Positions 1 to 10,047 of a stretch of 64,000 nucleotides of DNA are shown one piece after another. The DNA is from Mycobacterium paragordonae. Its GTDB lineage: Bacteria > Actinomycetota > Actinomycetes > Mycobacteriales > Mycobacteriaceae. The first letter of the stretch is position 1, and each line of letters opens with the position of its first letter. The notes under the pieces are model-generated. The model was not told where the DNA came from. It made no database searches and worked only from the letters and a program-made list of their open reading frames with translations. The position numbers were made by a program, and so were the translations under genes. The DNA is taken from NCBI RefSeq assembly GCF_003614435.1, contig NZ_CP025546.1:3968001-4032000 (forward strand), in the 5' to 3' direction.

Positions 1-367
1 CGATCAACGGACGCCCCAGCAACGCCTGGGTGGGCGCGTTCACCACGCTCAGGACACCGACTTCCAGTGCCTGCAGCGGCGAGGCGCCGGCGGCGTCGGC
101 CGCCGCGTACGCGCCGCCGGCCGCATTCAGCGTCTGGAGGAAACTCTGATGAAACTCCGCGGCGGCCGCGCTCAGTGACTGATATTGGGCGCCATAATTG
201 CTGAATAGCGCGGTGACGGCCGCCGATATCTCGTCAGCGCCGGCCGCGAGCACCTGGGTGGTCGAGGCCGCGGCAGCCGCATTCGCGCTGTTCAGCGTGG
301 TACCGATGCGAGCCACCTGCTGCGTAGCTGTTCCCAGCGCTTCCGGAACAACATTTACAAACGACAT
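1..367 (-). CDS. PE family protein, probable PE_PGRS (partial, N-terminal part)
   Basis: The visible 122 codons encode a complete PE domain, a cell-surface or secreted family of slow-growing mycobacteria. It begins MSFVNVVPEALGTA, has the Pro-Glu pair at residues 8-9, is Ala-rich and helical, and carries the late YxxxD/E-like helix. The last visible residues (ALLGRPLI) are the linker that normally precedes a Gly-rich PGRS region, so this is probably the start of a PE_PGRS protein; the rest lies before base 1. The ATG is at 367 with a purine-rich AGGAGA ahead of it. It sits downstream of pbpB on the same strand, the place held by PE_PGRS38 (Rv2162c) in M. tuberculosis. The PE domain is certain; the PGRS identity is inferred. 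Confidence 0.88.
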   Translation of the reverse strand, partial: MSFVNVVPEALGTATQQVARIGTTLNSANAAAAASTTQVLAAGADEISAAVTALFSNYGAQYQSLSAAAAEFHQSFLQTLNAAGGAYAAADAAGASPLQALEVGVLSVVNAPTQALLGRPLI

Positions 368-455
368 CAAACGTCTCCTGCCTCGGCCACGGGTAAGCGG
401 CTGCAATTATGCAGAGTTCAGGAGAATTCGTGCGGACATTCGCCGAAAGGTCGTA

Positions 456-477
456 ATACTTTCAGCATACTTTCAGC
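456..477. repeat. Perfect tandem 11-bp repeat (2 copies)
   Basis: ATACTTTCAGC occurs twice with no gap (456-466 and 467-477) between the pbpB stop and the PE gene start. It lies about 90-110 bp upstream of the PE start codon and may be regulatory. No other gene is visible in the 133-bp gap. Confidence 0.85.
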
Positions 478-500
478 GAAGCGTTTGGGCGGCTCGGTCG

Positions 501-2522
501 CTACATCGCCTGCAGCGTCAGCGGCGGTCCGGGATCGGGCGACAGCGGCACGTTCTCCCGCTGCATCAGCCAGCCCGCGATGTTGTGGAACAACGGCGCC
601 GCGGAGTGCCCCGGCGTGCCGTCGGCGTTGCGTTGCGGGTTGTCCATCATGATCCCGATGACGTAGCGGGGATTGTCGACGGTGGCCATGCCGGCGAAGG
701 TAATCCAGTAGACGTCGTCGAAGTAGCAGCCGCAGCCGGGGTTGATCTGCTGGGCGGTGCCGGTCTTGCCGGCCATCTGGTAGCCCGGCACCGCGGCCGC
801 CGGCCCGGTGCCCTGCTGGTAGCCCATCGGGTCCTGCTGCACGACTGCCCGCAGCATCTGGCGCACGGTCTGGGCGGTCTGCGCCGATACGACCCGCACG
901 CCTTCCGGACGCGGCTCTTCGGTGCGTGAGCCGTCGGCCGCGACGGTGGCCTTGAGGATCCGCGGCGGGATCCGCACCCCGTCGTTGGCGATGGCCTGGT
1001 ACATGCCCGCCATCTGCAGCAGGGTCATCGAAACACCTTGTCCGATTGGGAGATTGGAGAAGGTACTGCCCGACCACTGGTCGATCGGTGGCACCAGGCC
1101 GGCGCTTTCACCGGGCAGTCCGACGCCGGTGCGCTGGCCCAGTCCGAACTTGCGGACCATGTCGTAGAAGCGCTCCGGGCCCACCCGCTGCGCCAGCATC
1201 AGGGTGCCGACGTTGGAGGACTTTCCGAAGACGCCGGTGGTGGTGTACGGCATCACGCCGTGGTCCCACGCGTCGTGCACGGTGACACCGCCCATGGAGA
1301 TCGTCCCGGGCACCTGCAGCACCTCGTCGGGGTTGGACAGGCCGTATTCGATGACCGAGGACGCGGTGATGATCTTGTTGACCGAGCCGGGTTCGAAGGG
1401 TGAGGACACCGGCAGGTTGCCCAGTTGCCGCTCGCCCTGACGCCCGATGTCCTGCGACGGGTCAAAGGTGTTGTCGTTGGCCATGGCCAGCACTTCGCCG
1501 GTCTTGGCGTCGAGCACCACCGCGGAGACGGTGTGGGCTCCCGACACGTTCTTGGCCTGCTGCACCTGCTGCTGGACGTAGAACTGGATGTCGTCGTCGA
1601 GAGTCAGCTGGATGGTGGAACCGTGCACGGCCTTGTGGCGGTTGCGGTAACTGCCGGGGATGACGACACCGTCGGAACCGCGGTCGTAGGTCACCGAACC
1701 GTCGGTGCCGGCCAGCATGGCGTCCAGGGAGTCCTCGAGGCCCAGCAGCCCGTGGCCGTCCCAGTCGATGCCGCCGACGATGTTGGCCGCCAACGAACCG
1801 CCCGGGTACTGCCGGAGGTCCTGGCGTTCCGAACCGACCTCGGGATATTTGGCCGAAATCGCATGGGCAACAGCAGGTTCGACGTTGCGTGCCAGATAGA
1901 CGAACGTTTCGTTGCTCTGCAACTTCTTGAGCAGGGTCGCCGCGTCGGGCTTGTTGTTCAGCTTGCCCGCGACGTCCTTGGCCATGTCCTTGAGCCGCTG
2001 GTCCGGGTCCGGGGCGCTCGGGATCTTCTTCTTGGCGTCCTCGAGCTGCTGGCGAATCCGCTTGGGCTGGAAGGTCAATGCGCGCGCCTCGATGGTGAAC
2101 GCGAGCCGGTCGTTGTGGCGGTCGATGATGGACCCGCGCACGGCCCGTTCGACGTCGGTGACCTTGAGCTGGCTTGCCGCCTGCGCGTTGAGTTGTGAGG
2201 CGTTGGACACCTGCAGGTAGAACAGCTGCGTGACGGCCACCAGCATCAGCACGAGGATCACCGCGTTGCCGGCCCGGTGACGGAAGACGAAGGACGCACC
2301 GCGGCTGGTCACTTCCATCACCTGCCGGGTGCGCCGCTGCGTCGCCGCGTGTCCCGTCTCGGGTCGTGCGGTGGCACGGGACTTGTTGGTCTCCTTGGGT
2401 TTCCGGATTCGCTTGGAGCCCGACGCGTCGGTGGCGGACCGGGCGCGGCGGCCCTTGGCCGGCCCCTGGTCTTCACGCGGCCGACGGGGACCGCGCTCGC
2501 GCCTCGGCTCGCCGCGACTCAT
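501..2522 (-). CDS. pbpB: Penicillin-binding protein PbpB (FtsI/PBP3), septal transpeptidase
   Basis: Class B D,D-transpeptidase that cross-links septal peptidoglycan during division. The 673 residues match the usual mycobacterial length of about 680. The first ~85 residues are a basic, disordered cytoplasmic tail. A single membrane anchor follows (about 86-103, AVILVLMLVAVTQLF), then the non-catalytic dimerisation region starting around RGSIIDRHNDRLAF. The transpeptidase domain has all three motifs: SVNK with nucleophile Ser380, SSN in GKSSNVG, and KTG in GKTGTAQQ. The ATG at 2522 overlaps the stop of the upstream gene as ATGA, so translation is probably coupled. It is the last gene of the mraZ-rsmH-FtsL-like-pbpB operon. 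Identification is secure. Confidence 0.97.
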   Translation of the reverse strand: MSRGEPRRERGPRRPREDQGPAKGRRARSATDASGSKRIRKPKETNKSRATARPETGHAATQRRTRQVMEVTSRGASFVFRHRAGNAVILVLMLVAVTQLFYLQVSNASQLNAQAASQLKVTDVERAVRGSIIDRHNDRLAFTIEARALTFQPKRIRQQLEDAKKKIPSAPDPDQRLKDMAKDVAGKLNNKPDAATLLKKLQSNETFVYLARNVEPAVAHAISAKYPEVGSERQDLRQYPGGSLAANIVGGIDWDGHGLLGLEDSLDAMLAGTDGSVTYDRGSDGVVIPGSYRNRHKAVHGSTIQLTLDDDIQFYVQQQVQQAKNVSGAHTVSAVVLDAKTGEVLAMANDNTFDPSQDIGRQGERQLGNLPVSSPFEPGSVNKIITASSVIEYGLSNPDEVLQVPGTISMGGVTVHDAWDHGVMPYTTTGVFGKSSNVGTLMLAQRVGPERFYDMVRKFGLGQRTGVGLPGESAGLVPPIDQWSGSTFSNLPIGQGVSMTLLQMAGMYQAIANDGVRIPPRILKATVAADGSRTEEPRPEGVRVVSAQTAQTVRQMLRAVVQQDPMGYQQGTGPAAAVPGYQMAGKTGTAQQINPGCGCYFDDVYWITFAGMATVDNPRYVIGIMMDNPQRNADGTPGHSAAPLFHNIAGWLMQRENVPLSPDPGPPLTLQAM

Positions 2523-3775
2523 CGCGGTATCCCTGGGGCCGCCGGTGCCGCGGGGGGTGCGACGGGAACGGATTGTTCGGTGTTAGGTGGCAGTGGCGCC
2601 GATAAACCTGGAGCCGGGGGGGCATCGCGCAAGGGATTGGGCGCGGTCGCCGCCGGCGGCAGGGGCGGAGGCAGCTGGGTCGGCACCTGGTCGGGGAAGG
2701 ACAACAACGGCCCGTGCACGTCCAGTTGACCCGGCGCGGTCGGCACCTGACCGGGCACCGTCGGGAGCTGACCCGGCACCGTCGGGACCTGCCCGGGAAC
2801 CGTCGGGAGCTGACCGGCCGGCGTCGGCACCTGACCCGGCACCGTCGGGACCTGCCCGGGAACCGTCGGGACCTGACCAGGCACAGCCGGCACCTGACCC
2901 GGCACCGTCGGGACCTGACCCGGCAGCGTGGCCTGCAGGCCGGGGTTCAGCGTCGCCGAACCGTCGGGCCCACGCAGGAGCACCTGCGGGCCTCCGCGGC
3001 CCGGCTGCGCCGGGTCACCCGTGGGCGGAAGTACCCGCACGGCCACCTCCGGCGGAGTCACGGCCGGCTTCGGCGGCGCCGGCGGCGCTTCGTCGGGCAG
3101 CTTGGCATTCAGCGGCGGCGGCTGGACACCGTCAGCGGGTTTCGGCGTGCCGACCACCACCCAGTTGCCGTCGGGCGCCTGGACCAGGTGGGCGGTGTCC
3201 CTGGTGGGGATCATGCCCTGCTTGCGGGCCGCCTCGGCCAGCGCCGGCGCGGACTCCGCTTCCCGCACGTCGCGTTCGAGCGCCTCCTTCTGCTGTTGCA
3301 GCATGCGGGTCCGCTCGCGGGCATCGCTCAATTTGTAGGAACGCTCGGCAGCATCGGTGGACAACCAGAGGGTCAGTCCCAGGCCGACGCCGAGCGCCCC
3401 GATGACCAGCACGACAAACGGAATCCTGCTCAGCAGGGTGTGCGGCCGCAGATCGATCTGACTGATCCGGGTGGCCAGCCGCTCGGTGAGCTTGGGCCGA
3501 ATAACTTTGGGCGCTTTGGCTTTCCGCGCCTTTGCCCGGGCCTTGGCCTGGCTGGTGTTCTTGGCGCGGGCCGGCCGGTCGACCGGTCGGGTCATCGGGC
3601 TGGTCTGCGGACCCGACCGCGGAGCGCGCGCCTCACGACTGGGCGCCGCCGGCTTCCCGGAGCGTCCCCGACCGCGGCGCGAAGGTGCGTCCATGGCGCC
3701 GGGACGGGCGGCACCGGTGCGTCGCCCGCGGCGCTCGCTCTCGCGGCGTTTCGTCGCCTCGCGCTTTGTGCTCAT
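2519..3775 (-). CDS. Proline-rich membrane protein in the FtsL position (Rv2164c-like)
   Basis: Probable division protein, 418 residues. It has a basic, low-complexity cytoplasmic half (1-110), one membrane segment (about 118-138, [18 protein letters not shown]), then a short heptad-like coiled coil ([20 protein letters not shown]), the architecture of FtsL. The outer C-terminal half is an extended Pro-rich region with many VPGQVPT / VPGQLPT units. Its place between rsmH and pbpB, with 4-bp overlaps to both, is the place of ftsL in other bacteria. The size is far above a classical FtsL (about 100-120 residues) because of the added N- and C-terminal regions. FtsL function is inferred from architecture and context. 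Confidence 0.88.
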   Translation of the reverse strand: MSTKREATKRRESERRGRRTGAARPGAMDAPSRRGRGRSGKPAAPSREARAPRSGPQTSPMTRPVDRPARAKNTSQAKARAKARKAKAPKVIRPKLTERLATRISQIDLRPHTLLSRIPFVVLVIGALGVGLGLTLWLSTDAAERSYKLSDARERTRMLQQQKEALERDVREAESAPALAEAARKQGMIPTRDTAHLVQAPDGNWVVVGTPKPADGVQPPPLNAKLPDEAPPAPPKPAVTPPEVAVRVLPPTGDPAQPGRGGPQVLLRGPDGSATLNPGLQATLPGQVPTVPGQVPAVPGQVPTVPGQVPTVPGQVPTPAGQLPTVPGQVPTVPGQLPTVPGQVPTAPGQLDVHGPLLSFPDQVPTQLPPPLPPAATAPNPLRDAPPAPGLSAPLPPNTEQSVPVAPPAAPAAPGIPR

Positions 3776-4926
3776 GCCTGTGCCTTCCCCCTCGCGTGCT
3801 CAATTCGTTGCAGCGCCCGCAATCGGACCGGGGCACTGCGCGGGTTGCGTTCCACCTCGGCCGCGTCCGCTTTTTCCGCTCCATGGGTCAGCGACCGGAA
3901 CAGCGGGCCATGGCCGGGAAGTTCCATTGGCAGCCCCGGCGGTGTGCGGGAAGCCGTCGCATCGGCGAACAGTCGCTTGACGATTCGATCCTCCAGCGAT
4001 TGATAGGCCATCACCACGATGCGGCCGGCTACCGCGAGCGCGTCCAGCGCGGCGGGAACGGCATTGCGCAGCGACTCCAGTTCGTCGTTGACGGCCACGC
4101 GCAGCGCTTGGAAGGTGCGTTTGGCCGGGTGCCCGCCGGTGCGCCGGGCCGGAGCCGGTATCGCTTCGTACAGCAGGGCCACCAGTTCGGCCGTCGTGGT
4201 GAACGGGGTACGGGCGCGGCGGCGGACGAGCTGTGCGGCGATGCGTCGGGCGAACCGCTCCTCGCCGTAGCGGTGCAGGATGTCAGCCAGCTCAGCTTCG
4301 CTGTAGGTGTTGACGATGTCGGCCGCGGTCAGCGACGACGACGGGTCCATCCGCATGTCCAGCGGCGCGTCTTTGGCGTAGGCGAAACCCCGCTCGGCAC
4401 GGTCCAGCTGCATCGACGAGACCCCAAGGTCGAACAGCACCCCGTCAACGGATTCCACTGTGTCATAACCTGATTCGGTCAATGCGTTGACGATGCCGTC
4501 ATAGCGGGTGTGCACCAGGGTGATCCGGTCGGCGAAGGGGGCGAGCCGGCCGCGGGCAATCTGCAGCGCGCTCGGGTCGCGGTCGAGTCCGATCACGCGC
4601 AGTCCCGGCAGTTCGGTCAGAAACAGCTCCGCATGCCCGCCCGCACCGAGTGTGGCGTCGACCAGGACGGCTCCGGTGCCATCGGGGTGGCTGCGGGTCA
4701 GCGCCGGGGTAAGCAGCTCGACACACCGCTGGGCGAGAACCGGGACATGTCCGAAATCACCTGCGCCGGAACCGGGTTGAGGCACCACGACACCTCCCGC
4801 GCTGCGGCCATCCAGGCCTGGTTGCCGTGACACCCGTGCACCGAGGCCCCTGTCCGAGACGCACCTGGCGTTGGGGAAGTACGCCAGGGTCGGTTCGGGC
4901 AGAGACCACGGTGCACAGGCATGCAC
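3772..4926 (-). CDS. rsmH: 16S rRNA (cytosine(1402)-N(4))-methyltransferase RsmH
   Basis: SAM-dependent enzyme that N4-methylates C1402 of 16S rRNA. Family hallmarks are present: [14 protein letters not shown] at the N-terminus, the SAM loop [31 protein letters not shown], and [19 protein letters not shown]. The reading frame stays open to 5013, inside mraZ. I prefer the GTG at 4926, which lies 1 nt after the mraZ stop (TGAG-TG arrangement) and gives a protein starting [17 protein letters not shown], equivalent to the M. tuberculosis start. That makes 384 residues. The 3' end overlaps the next gene by 4 bp. The product is certain; the start is probable. Confidence 0.94.
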   Translation of the reverse strand: MHACAPWSLPEPTLAYFPNARCVSDRGLGARVSRQPGLDGRSAGGVVVPQPGSGAGDFGHVPVLAQRCVELLTPALTRSHPDGTGAVLVDATLGAGGHAELFLTELPGLRVIGLDRDPSALQIARGRLAPFADRITLVHTRYDGIVNALTESGYDTVESVDGVLFDLGVSSMQLDRAERGFAYAKDAPLDMRMDPSSSLTAADIVNTYSEAELADILHRYGEERFARRIAAQLVRRRARTPFTTTAELVALLYEAIPAPARRTGGHPAKRTFQALRVAVNDELESLRNAVPAALDALAVAGRIVVMAYQSLEDRIVKRLFADATASRTPPGLPMELPGHGPLFRSLTHGAEKADAAEVERNPRSAPVRLRALQRIEHARGKAQA

Positions 4927-4927
4927 C

Positions 4928-5359
4928 TCAGAAGATGTCGCCGAGTGCTTCATCGCTGGCCGCGGAGAAGTTCTCTTCATGCATTTGCTGATAGTCGTTC
5001 CAGGCCTGCGCATCCCAGATCTCGAGGTAGTCGACAGCGCCGATCACCACGCAATCCTTGGTCAGGCCGGCGTAGCGGCGGTGGTCGGACGAGAGCGTGA
5101 TGCGGCCCTGTCCGTCGGGGTGCTGCTCGTCGGTGCCGGCGGCGAGGTTGCGCAGGAACGCCCGCGCCTCCGGGTTGCTCCGGGGCGCCTTGCTCGCCCG
5201 GCGCGCCAACTGCTCGAACTCCGCCCGCGGGTAGACGGCGAGGCTGTGGTCCTGGCTCTTGGTGACCATCAACCCCCCTGCCAGAGCGTCGCGAAATTTG
5301 GCCGGCAGCGTGAGCCGCCCCTTGTCGTCGAGCTTGGGCGTGTAGGTGCCGAGAAACAC
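4928..5359 (-). CDS. mraZ: Transcriptional regulator MraZ
   Basis: First gene of the division cluster; a DNA-binding regulator with two SpoVT-AbrB-like domains, each carrying the DxxGR signature: [13 protein letters not shown] near residue 10 and [13 protein letters not shown] near residue 80. The 143 residues are typical. The start is GTG at 5359, decided by a strong GGAGGT site 6-11 bases before it and by the family N-terminus ([11 protein letters not shown]). Upstream on the same strand lie three TGGGG boxes with 10-bp spacing, the operator form known for MraZ, which suggests autoregulation of mraZ-rsmH-FtsL-like-pbpB. Confidence 0.96.
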   Translation of the reverse strand: MFLGTYTPKLDDKGRLTLPAKFRDALAGGLMVTKSQDHSLAVYPRAEFEQLARRASKAPRSNPEARAFLRNLAAGTDEQHPDGQGRITLSSDHRRYAGLTKDCVVIGAVDYLEIWDAQAWNDYQQMHEENFSAASDEALGDIF

Positions 5360-5406
5360 TGCGGCACCTCCAACTTGCTTCTCACCCAAACACTTCGGCC
5401 ACCATA

Positions 5407-5431
5407 CCCCACAACCCCCCACTTCGCCCCA
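5407..5431 (-). promoter_or_regulatory. mraZ: Putative MraZ boxes (three TGGGG repeats, 10-bp period)
   Basis: Reading the minus strand, TGGGG occurs at 5431-5427, 5421-5417 and 5411-5407, each exactly 10 bp from the next; a degenerate TGGCC follows at 5401-5397. TGGGN-N5 direct repeats are the known MraZ operator in E. coli. The array ends 48 bp before the mraZ GTG, consistent with an autoregulatory operator overlapping the promoter or leader. A further in-phase TGGGG lies at 5471-5467. Confidence 0.7.
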
Positions 5432-5441
5432 TAAATGCCCC

Positions 5442-5690
5442 CTCCGCGCGTCCCGGTGTGGCGTTTCCCCACCACGGCACCGGTGGACGGTGCCCAGGGG
5501 GGTCCTGTGGGAACCACGGTGGTGAGTGAAAAGCCATGCCAGAAGCCATATTCGGCGCCGTGGGGCCAGGGTGGGGCGCGGTGGGGAGGAATGGACACAA
5601 CTGCGCTACAAGTGGGGCACGAGATGGCTTCACCCGGCGTGGATGGCGTGTCGGCGCGGCCAGGTCTGCCACCGTGGCAACTGCCCATCG
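5442..5690. other. Intergenic region upstream of mraZ with a second TGGGG cluster
   Basis: No convincing gene is present in the 400 bases between mraZ and the DUF3040 gene; the open frames across it lack family similarity and start signals. On the plus strand TGGGG occurs at 5561, 5572, 5582 and 5613, that is with 11-, 10- and 31-bp steps. As I recall, M. tuberculosis H37Rv carries IS6110 in this interval; no IS is present here. Confidence 0.6.
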
Positions 5691-5713
5691 CACAAACAAA
5701 ACGAACAAACAAA

Positions 5714-5741
5714 AACGGGGCAGCCGTTGGGCTACCCCGTT
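5714..5741 (-). terminator. Rho-independent terminator downstream of the DUF3040 gene
   Basis: On the minus strand the stem AACGGGGTAGCC pairs with GGCTGCCCCGTT (one T-G wobble) around a short CAA loop. A T-rich tract interrupted by G (TTTGTTTGTTCG) follows just below 5714. It begins about 19 bp after the stop of the gene at 5760-6164, so it would also insulate that gene from the mraZ promoter region. Confidence 0.85.
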
Positions 5742-5759
5742 ACGACGCTGTCGCGTCGA

Positions 5760-6164
5760 CTACTCGTCGAAGCGGCGCCGGAACCTGTCCTCCATGCGAC
5801 TGGTGAACGAGCCACCCGCTCCCTTTGAGCGACGCTGCCGCGATGAACCGGCCGCCGGTCCCCCGTGGTCCGGCCTGCCGGACAACCGCCGACCGGTGAC
5901 CGCGTACACCACGCCGCCGAACATCACGATGAAGCCGAACACACTGAGGATCGGAAAGCTGCCGATCATCGTGGCCTTGAACGCCACCCCGGAAACCAGC
6001 ATGCCCAGTCCCACGACGAACAACGCCATGCCCTGCAGACGGCGGCGCGCGGTCGGCGCCCGGAAACCCCCGCCGCGCACACTTGACGCGAACTTGGGAT
6101 CCTCGGCATAGAGAGCGCTCTCGATCTGATCGAGCATTCGCTGCTCATGATCGGAGAGTGGCAT
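5760..6164 (-). CDS. DUF3040 family membrane protein (Rv2169c-like)
   Basis: 134 residues. The N-terminal MPLSDHEQRMLDQIESALYAEDP is the signature of DUF3040, small actinobacterial membrane proteins of unknown role. Two hydrophobic segments follow (about residues 44-66 and 70-92, MALFVVGLGMLVSGVAF and ILSVFGFIVMFGGVVYAV), then a basic, Gly/Ser-rich cytoplasmic tail ending RFRRRFDE. The ATG at 6164 is preceded by AAGGAGGG. It is transcribed alone, diverging from the GNAT gene across a 281-bp gap, and ends at a clear terminator. Family assignment is firm; function is unknown. Confidence 0.88.
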   Translation of the reverse strand: MPLSDHEQRMLDQIESALYAEDPKFASSVRGGGFRAPTARRRLQGMALFVVGLGMLVSGVAFKATMIGSFPILSVFGFIVMFGGVVYAVTGRRLSGRPDHGGPAAGSSRQRRSKGAGGSFTSRMEDRFRRRFDE

Positions 6165-6445
6165 TCGTCCCTCCTTGCCGACACACTGTCACGTAACCAC
6201 CGGTAGCACGCGCCTGCCCTTGTTAGAGCAATTAACCACAATGATACGAGGTCAATCTGCGCCGTACCACTGGTTCGCAGGCGATTCTATCCCGGCTGCG
6301 ACAGTGTGACGTGATCGGCCACAGCACGAGGATGATGCAACCGGTCGCCTGGCCGTCCCGCGCCCAGTCGTGGCTTCCCGAACGGTGCGTCCGATACTGG
6401 AACCACCCACAGCTCATCCGCAGACGATGAAAAGGACACCGCACG

Positions 6446-7045
6446 TTGGCGACATTCCTCATCGATTTGCCGGCCAAGGAGATGGAGCGCCGCCTCGGCG
6501 ACGCTCTGAGTGTCTATGTCGATGCGATGCGTTATCCCAGAGGCACGGAGAGCCAGCGGGCCGGCATGTGGCTGGAGCACACCCGGCGGCGGGGGTGGAA
6601 GGCGGTCGCGGCCGTCGAGGTCGCCGACGACGCGGCCACCGCCGGTTCGGAGACCGAGCTGCGTTCCGCGCCACTCGTCGGCATCGCCTACGGCTATCCC
6701 GGAGCACCCGGTCAGTGGTGGCAACAGCAGGTCGTCCTGGGACTGCAACGCAGCGGTTTTCCGCCGCAGGCGATCGATCGGCTGATGAACAGTTACTTCG
6801 AACTGACCGAGCTGCACATCCACCCCCGCGCTCAGGGGCGTGGCCTCGGCGAGGCGCTGGCCCGGCGCTTGCTCGCGGGCCGCGACGAGAACAACGTTCT
6901 GCTGTCCACTCCGGAGAACAACGGCGAGGCCAACCGCGCCTGGCGCCTCTACCGGCGGTTGGGTTTCACCGACGTGATCCGCAGCTACTACTTCGCCGGA
7001 GATCCGCGGCCTTTCGCGATTCTGGGCCGCGCTCTGCCCCTGTAA
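6446..7045 (+). CDS. GNAT family N-acetyltransferase (Rv2170-like)
   Basis: Predicted acetyl-CoA-dependent acetyltransferase, 199 residues. The GNAT core is clear: FELTELHIHPRAQGRGLGEAL holds the beta4 strand and the acetyl-CoA pyrophosphate loop (RAQGRGLG, a Q/RxxGxG/A form), and LYRRLGFTDVIRSYYF is the usual C-terminal end. The start is TTG at 6446, chosen because it gives the conserved ATFLIDLPAKEMERRLG N-terminus and has AAAAGGA about 10 bases before it. The M. tuberculosis counterpart has been reported to acetylate lysines of isocitrate dehydrogenase and isoniazid; whether this protein does so is inference. The next gene, lppM, starts 47 bp downstream. Confidence 0.9.
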   Translation: MATFLIDLPAKEMERRLGDALSVYVDAMRYPRGTESQRAGMWLEHTRRRGWKAVAAVEVADDAATAGSETELRSAPLVGIAYGYPGAPGQWWQQQVVLGLQRSGFPPQAIDRLMNSYFELTELHIHPRAQGRGLGEALARRLLAGRDENNVLLSTPENNGEANRAWRLYRRLGFTDVIRSYYFAGDPRPFAILGRALPL

Positions 7046-7092
7046 CCGGGCGGCTCGCCCATGCGGGGCACCGGGTCTGGCACGATGACCTG

Positions 7093-7812
7093 GTGCGAGC
7101 CAGCTCTCCCCCGCTTCCAGCCCGCGGATTTACTGCCCGGCGGCGCCGCGTGCTGGCCATTGTGATGCTGCTGATGTTGGTGCCGCTGGCCACCGGCTGC
7201 CTGCGCGTGCGCGCGTCTCTGACGATCTCGCCCGACGATCAGGTGTCCGGCGAGATCATCGCCGCCGCAAAACCGAAGAACAACAAGGACACCGGGCCGC
7301 AGCTCGATACGAACCTGCCGTTCAGCCAGAAGGTTGCCGTCTCCAACTACGACAGCGACGGCTACGTCGGATCCCAGGCCGTCTTCTCCGATCTGACGTT
7401 CGCCGAGTTGCCGCAGCTGGCCCACATGAATCCCGACGCCGCCGGGGTGAACCTGTCACTGCGCCGCAACGGCAACCTGGTGATCCTGGAAGGCCGGGCC
7501 GACCTGACCTCGCTGACCGACGCCGAGGCCGACGTCGAGTTGACCGTCGCCTTCCCCGGCACCGTCACCTCGACCAACGGCGACCGCATCGAACCCGAAG
7601 TGGTGCAGTGGAAGCTGAAGCCAGGCGTGGTCAGCACTATGACCGCGCAGGCCCGCTACACCGATCCCAACACCCGGTCGTTCACCGGCGCGGGCATCTG
7701 GCTCGGCATCGCCTCGTTCGCGGCAGCCGGCGTGGTGGCGTTGCTGGCCTGGATCAGCCGGGACCGCTCACCCCGGTTCACCGCCTCGGGCGATAAGACG
7801 AGTTCCATTTAA
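7093..7812 (+). CDS. lppM: Lipoprotein LppM
   Basis: Predicted envelope lipoprotein of 239 residues. A basic n-region (TARRRRV) and hydrophobic core lead to a lipobox LATGC with the lipidated Cys at about residue 36. The middle is the LppM domain (RASLTISPDDQVSGEI...). A second membrane helix lies near the C-terminus (GIWLGIASFAAAGVVALLAW) before a short charged tail, so the mature protein may be held at both ends. The GTG at 7093 is chosen; an internal ATG at 7163 would cut off the basic n-region. The M. tuberculosis homologue has been linked to phagosome maturation and exists in processed and membrane forms. Identification by sequence is strong. Confidence 0.92.
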   Translation: MRASSPPLPARGFTARRRRVLAIVMLLMLVPLATGCLRVRASLTISPDDQVSGEIIAAAKPKNNKDTGPQLDTNLPFSQKVAVSNYDSDGYVGSQAVFSDLTFAELPQLAHMNPDAAGVNLSLRRNGNLVILEGRADLTSLTDAEADVELTVAFPGTVTSTNGDRIEPEVVQWKLKPGVVSTMTAQARYTDPNTRSFTGAGIWLGIASFAAAGVVALLAWISRDRSPRFTASGDKTSSI

Positions 7813-7861
7813 TCGCGATCGCAAGAGCGGCGTAGCCGGTCGCTGCGGGTCGCGACATTGG

Positions 7862-10044
<2,183 letters not shown>

Positions 10045-10047
10045 ACC

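Noticed and set aside
198..2205. Long open frames on the plus strand across the PE and pbpB genes
   Set aside because: They are antisense shadows of GC-rich coding sequence; their translations are Arg/Gly/Ala-rich without family motifs, whereas the minus strand encodes complete PE and PBP domains.
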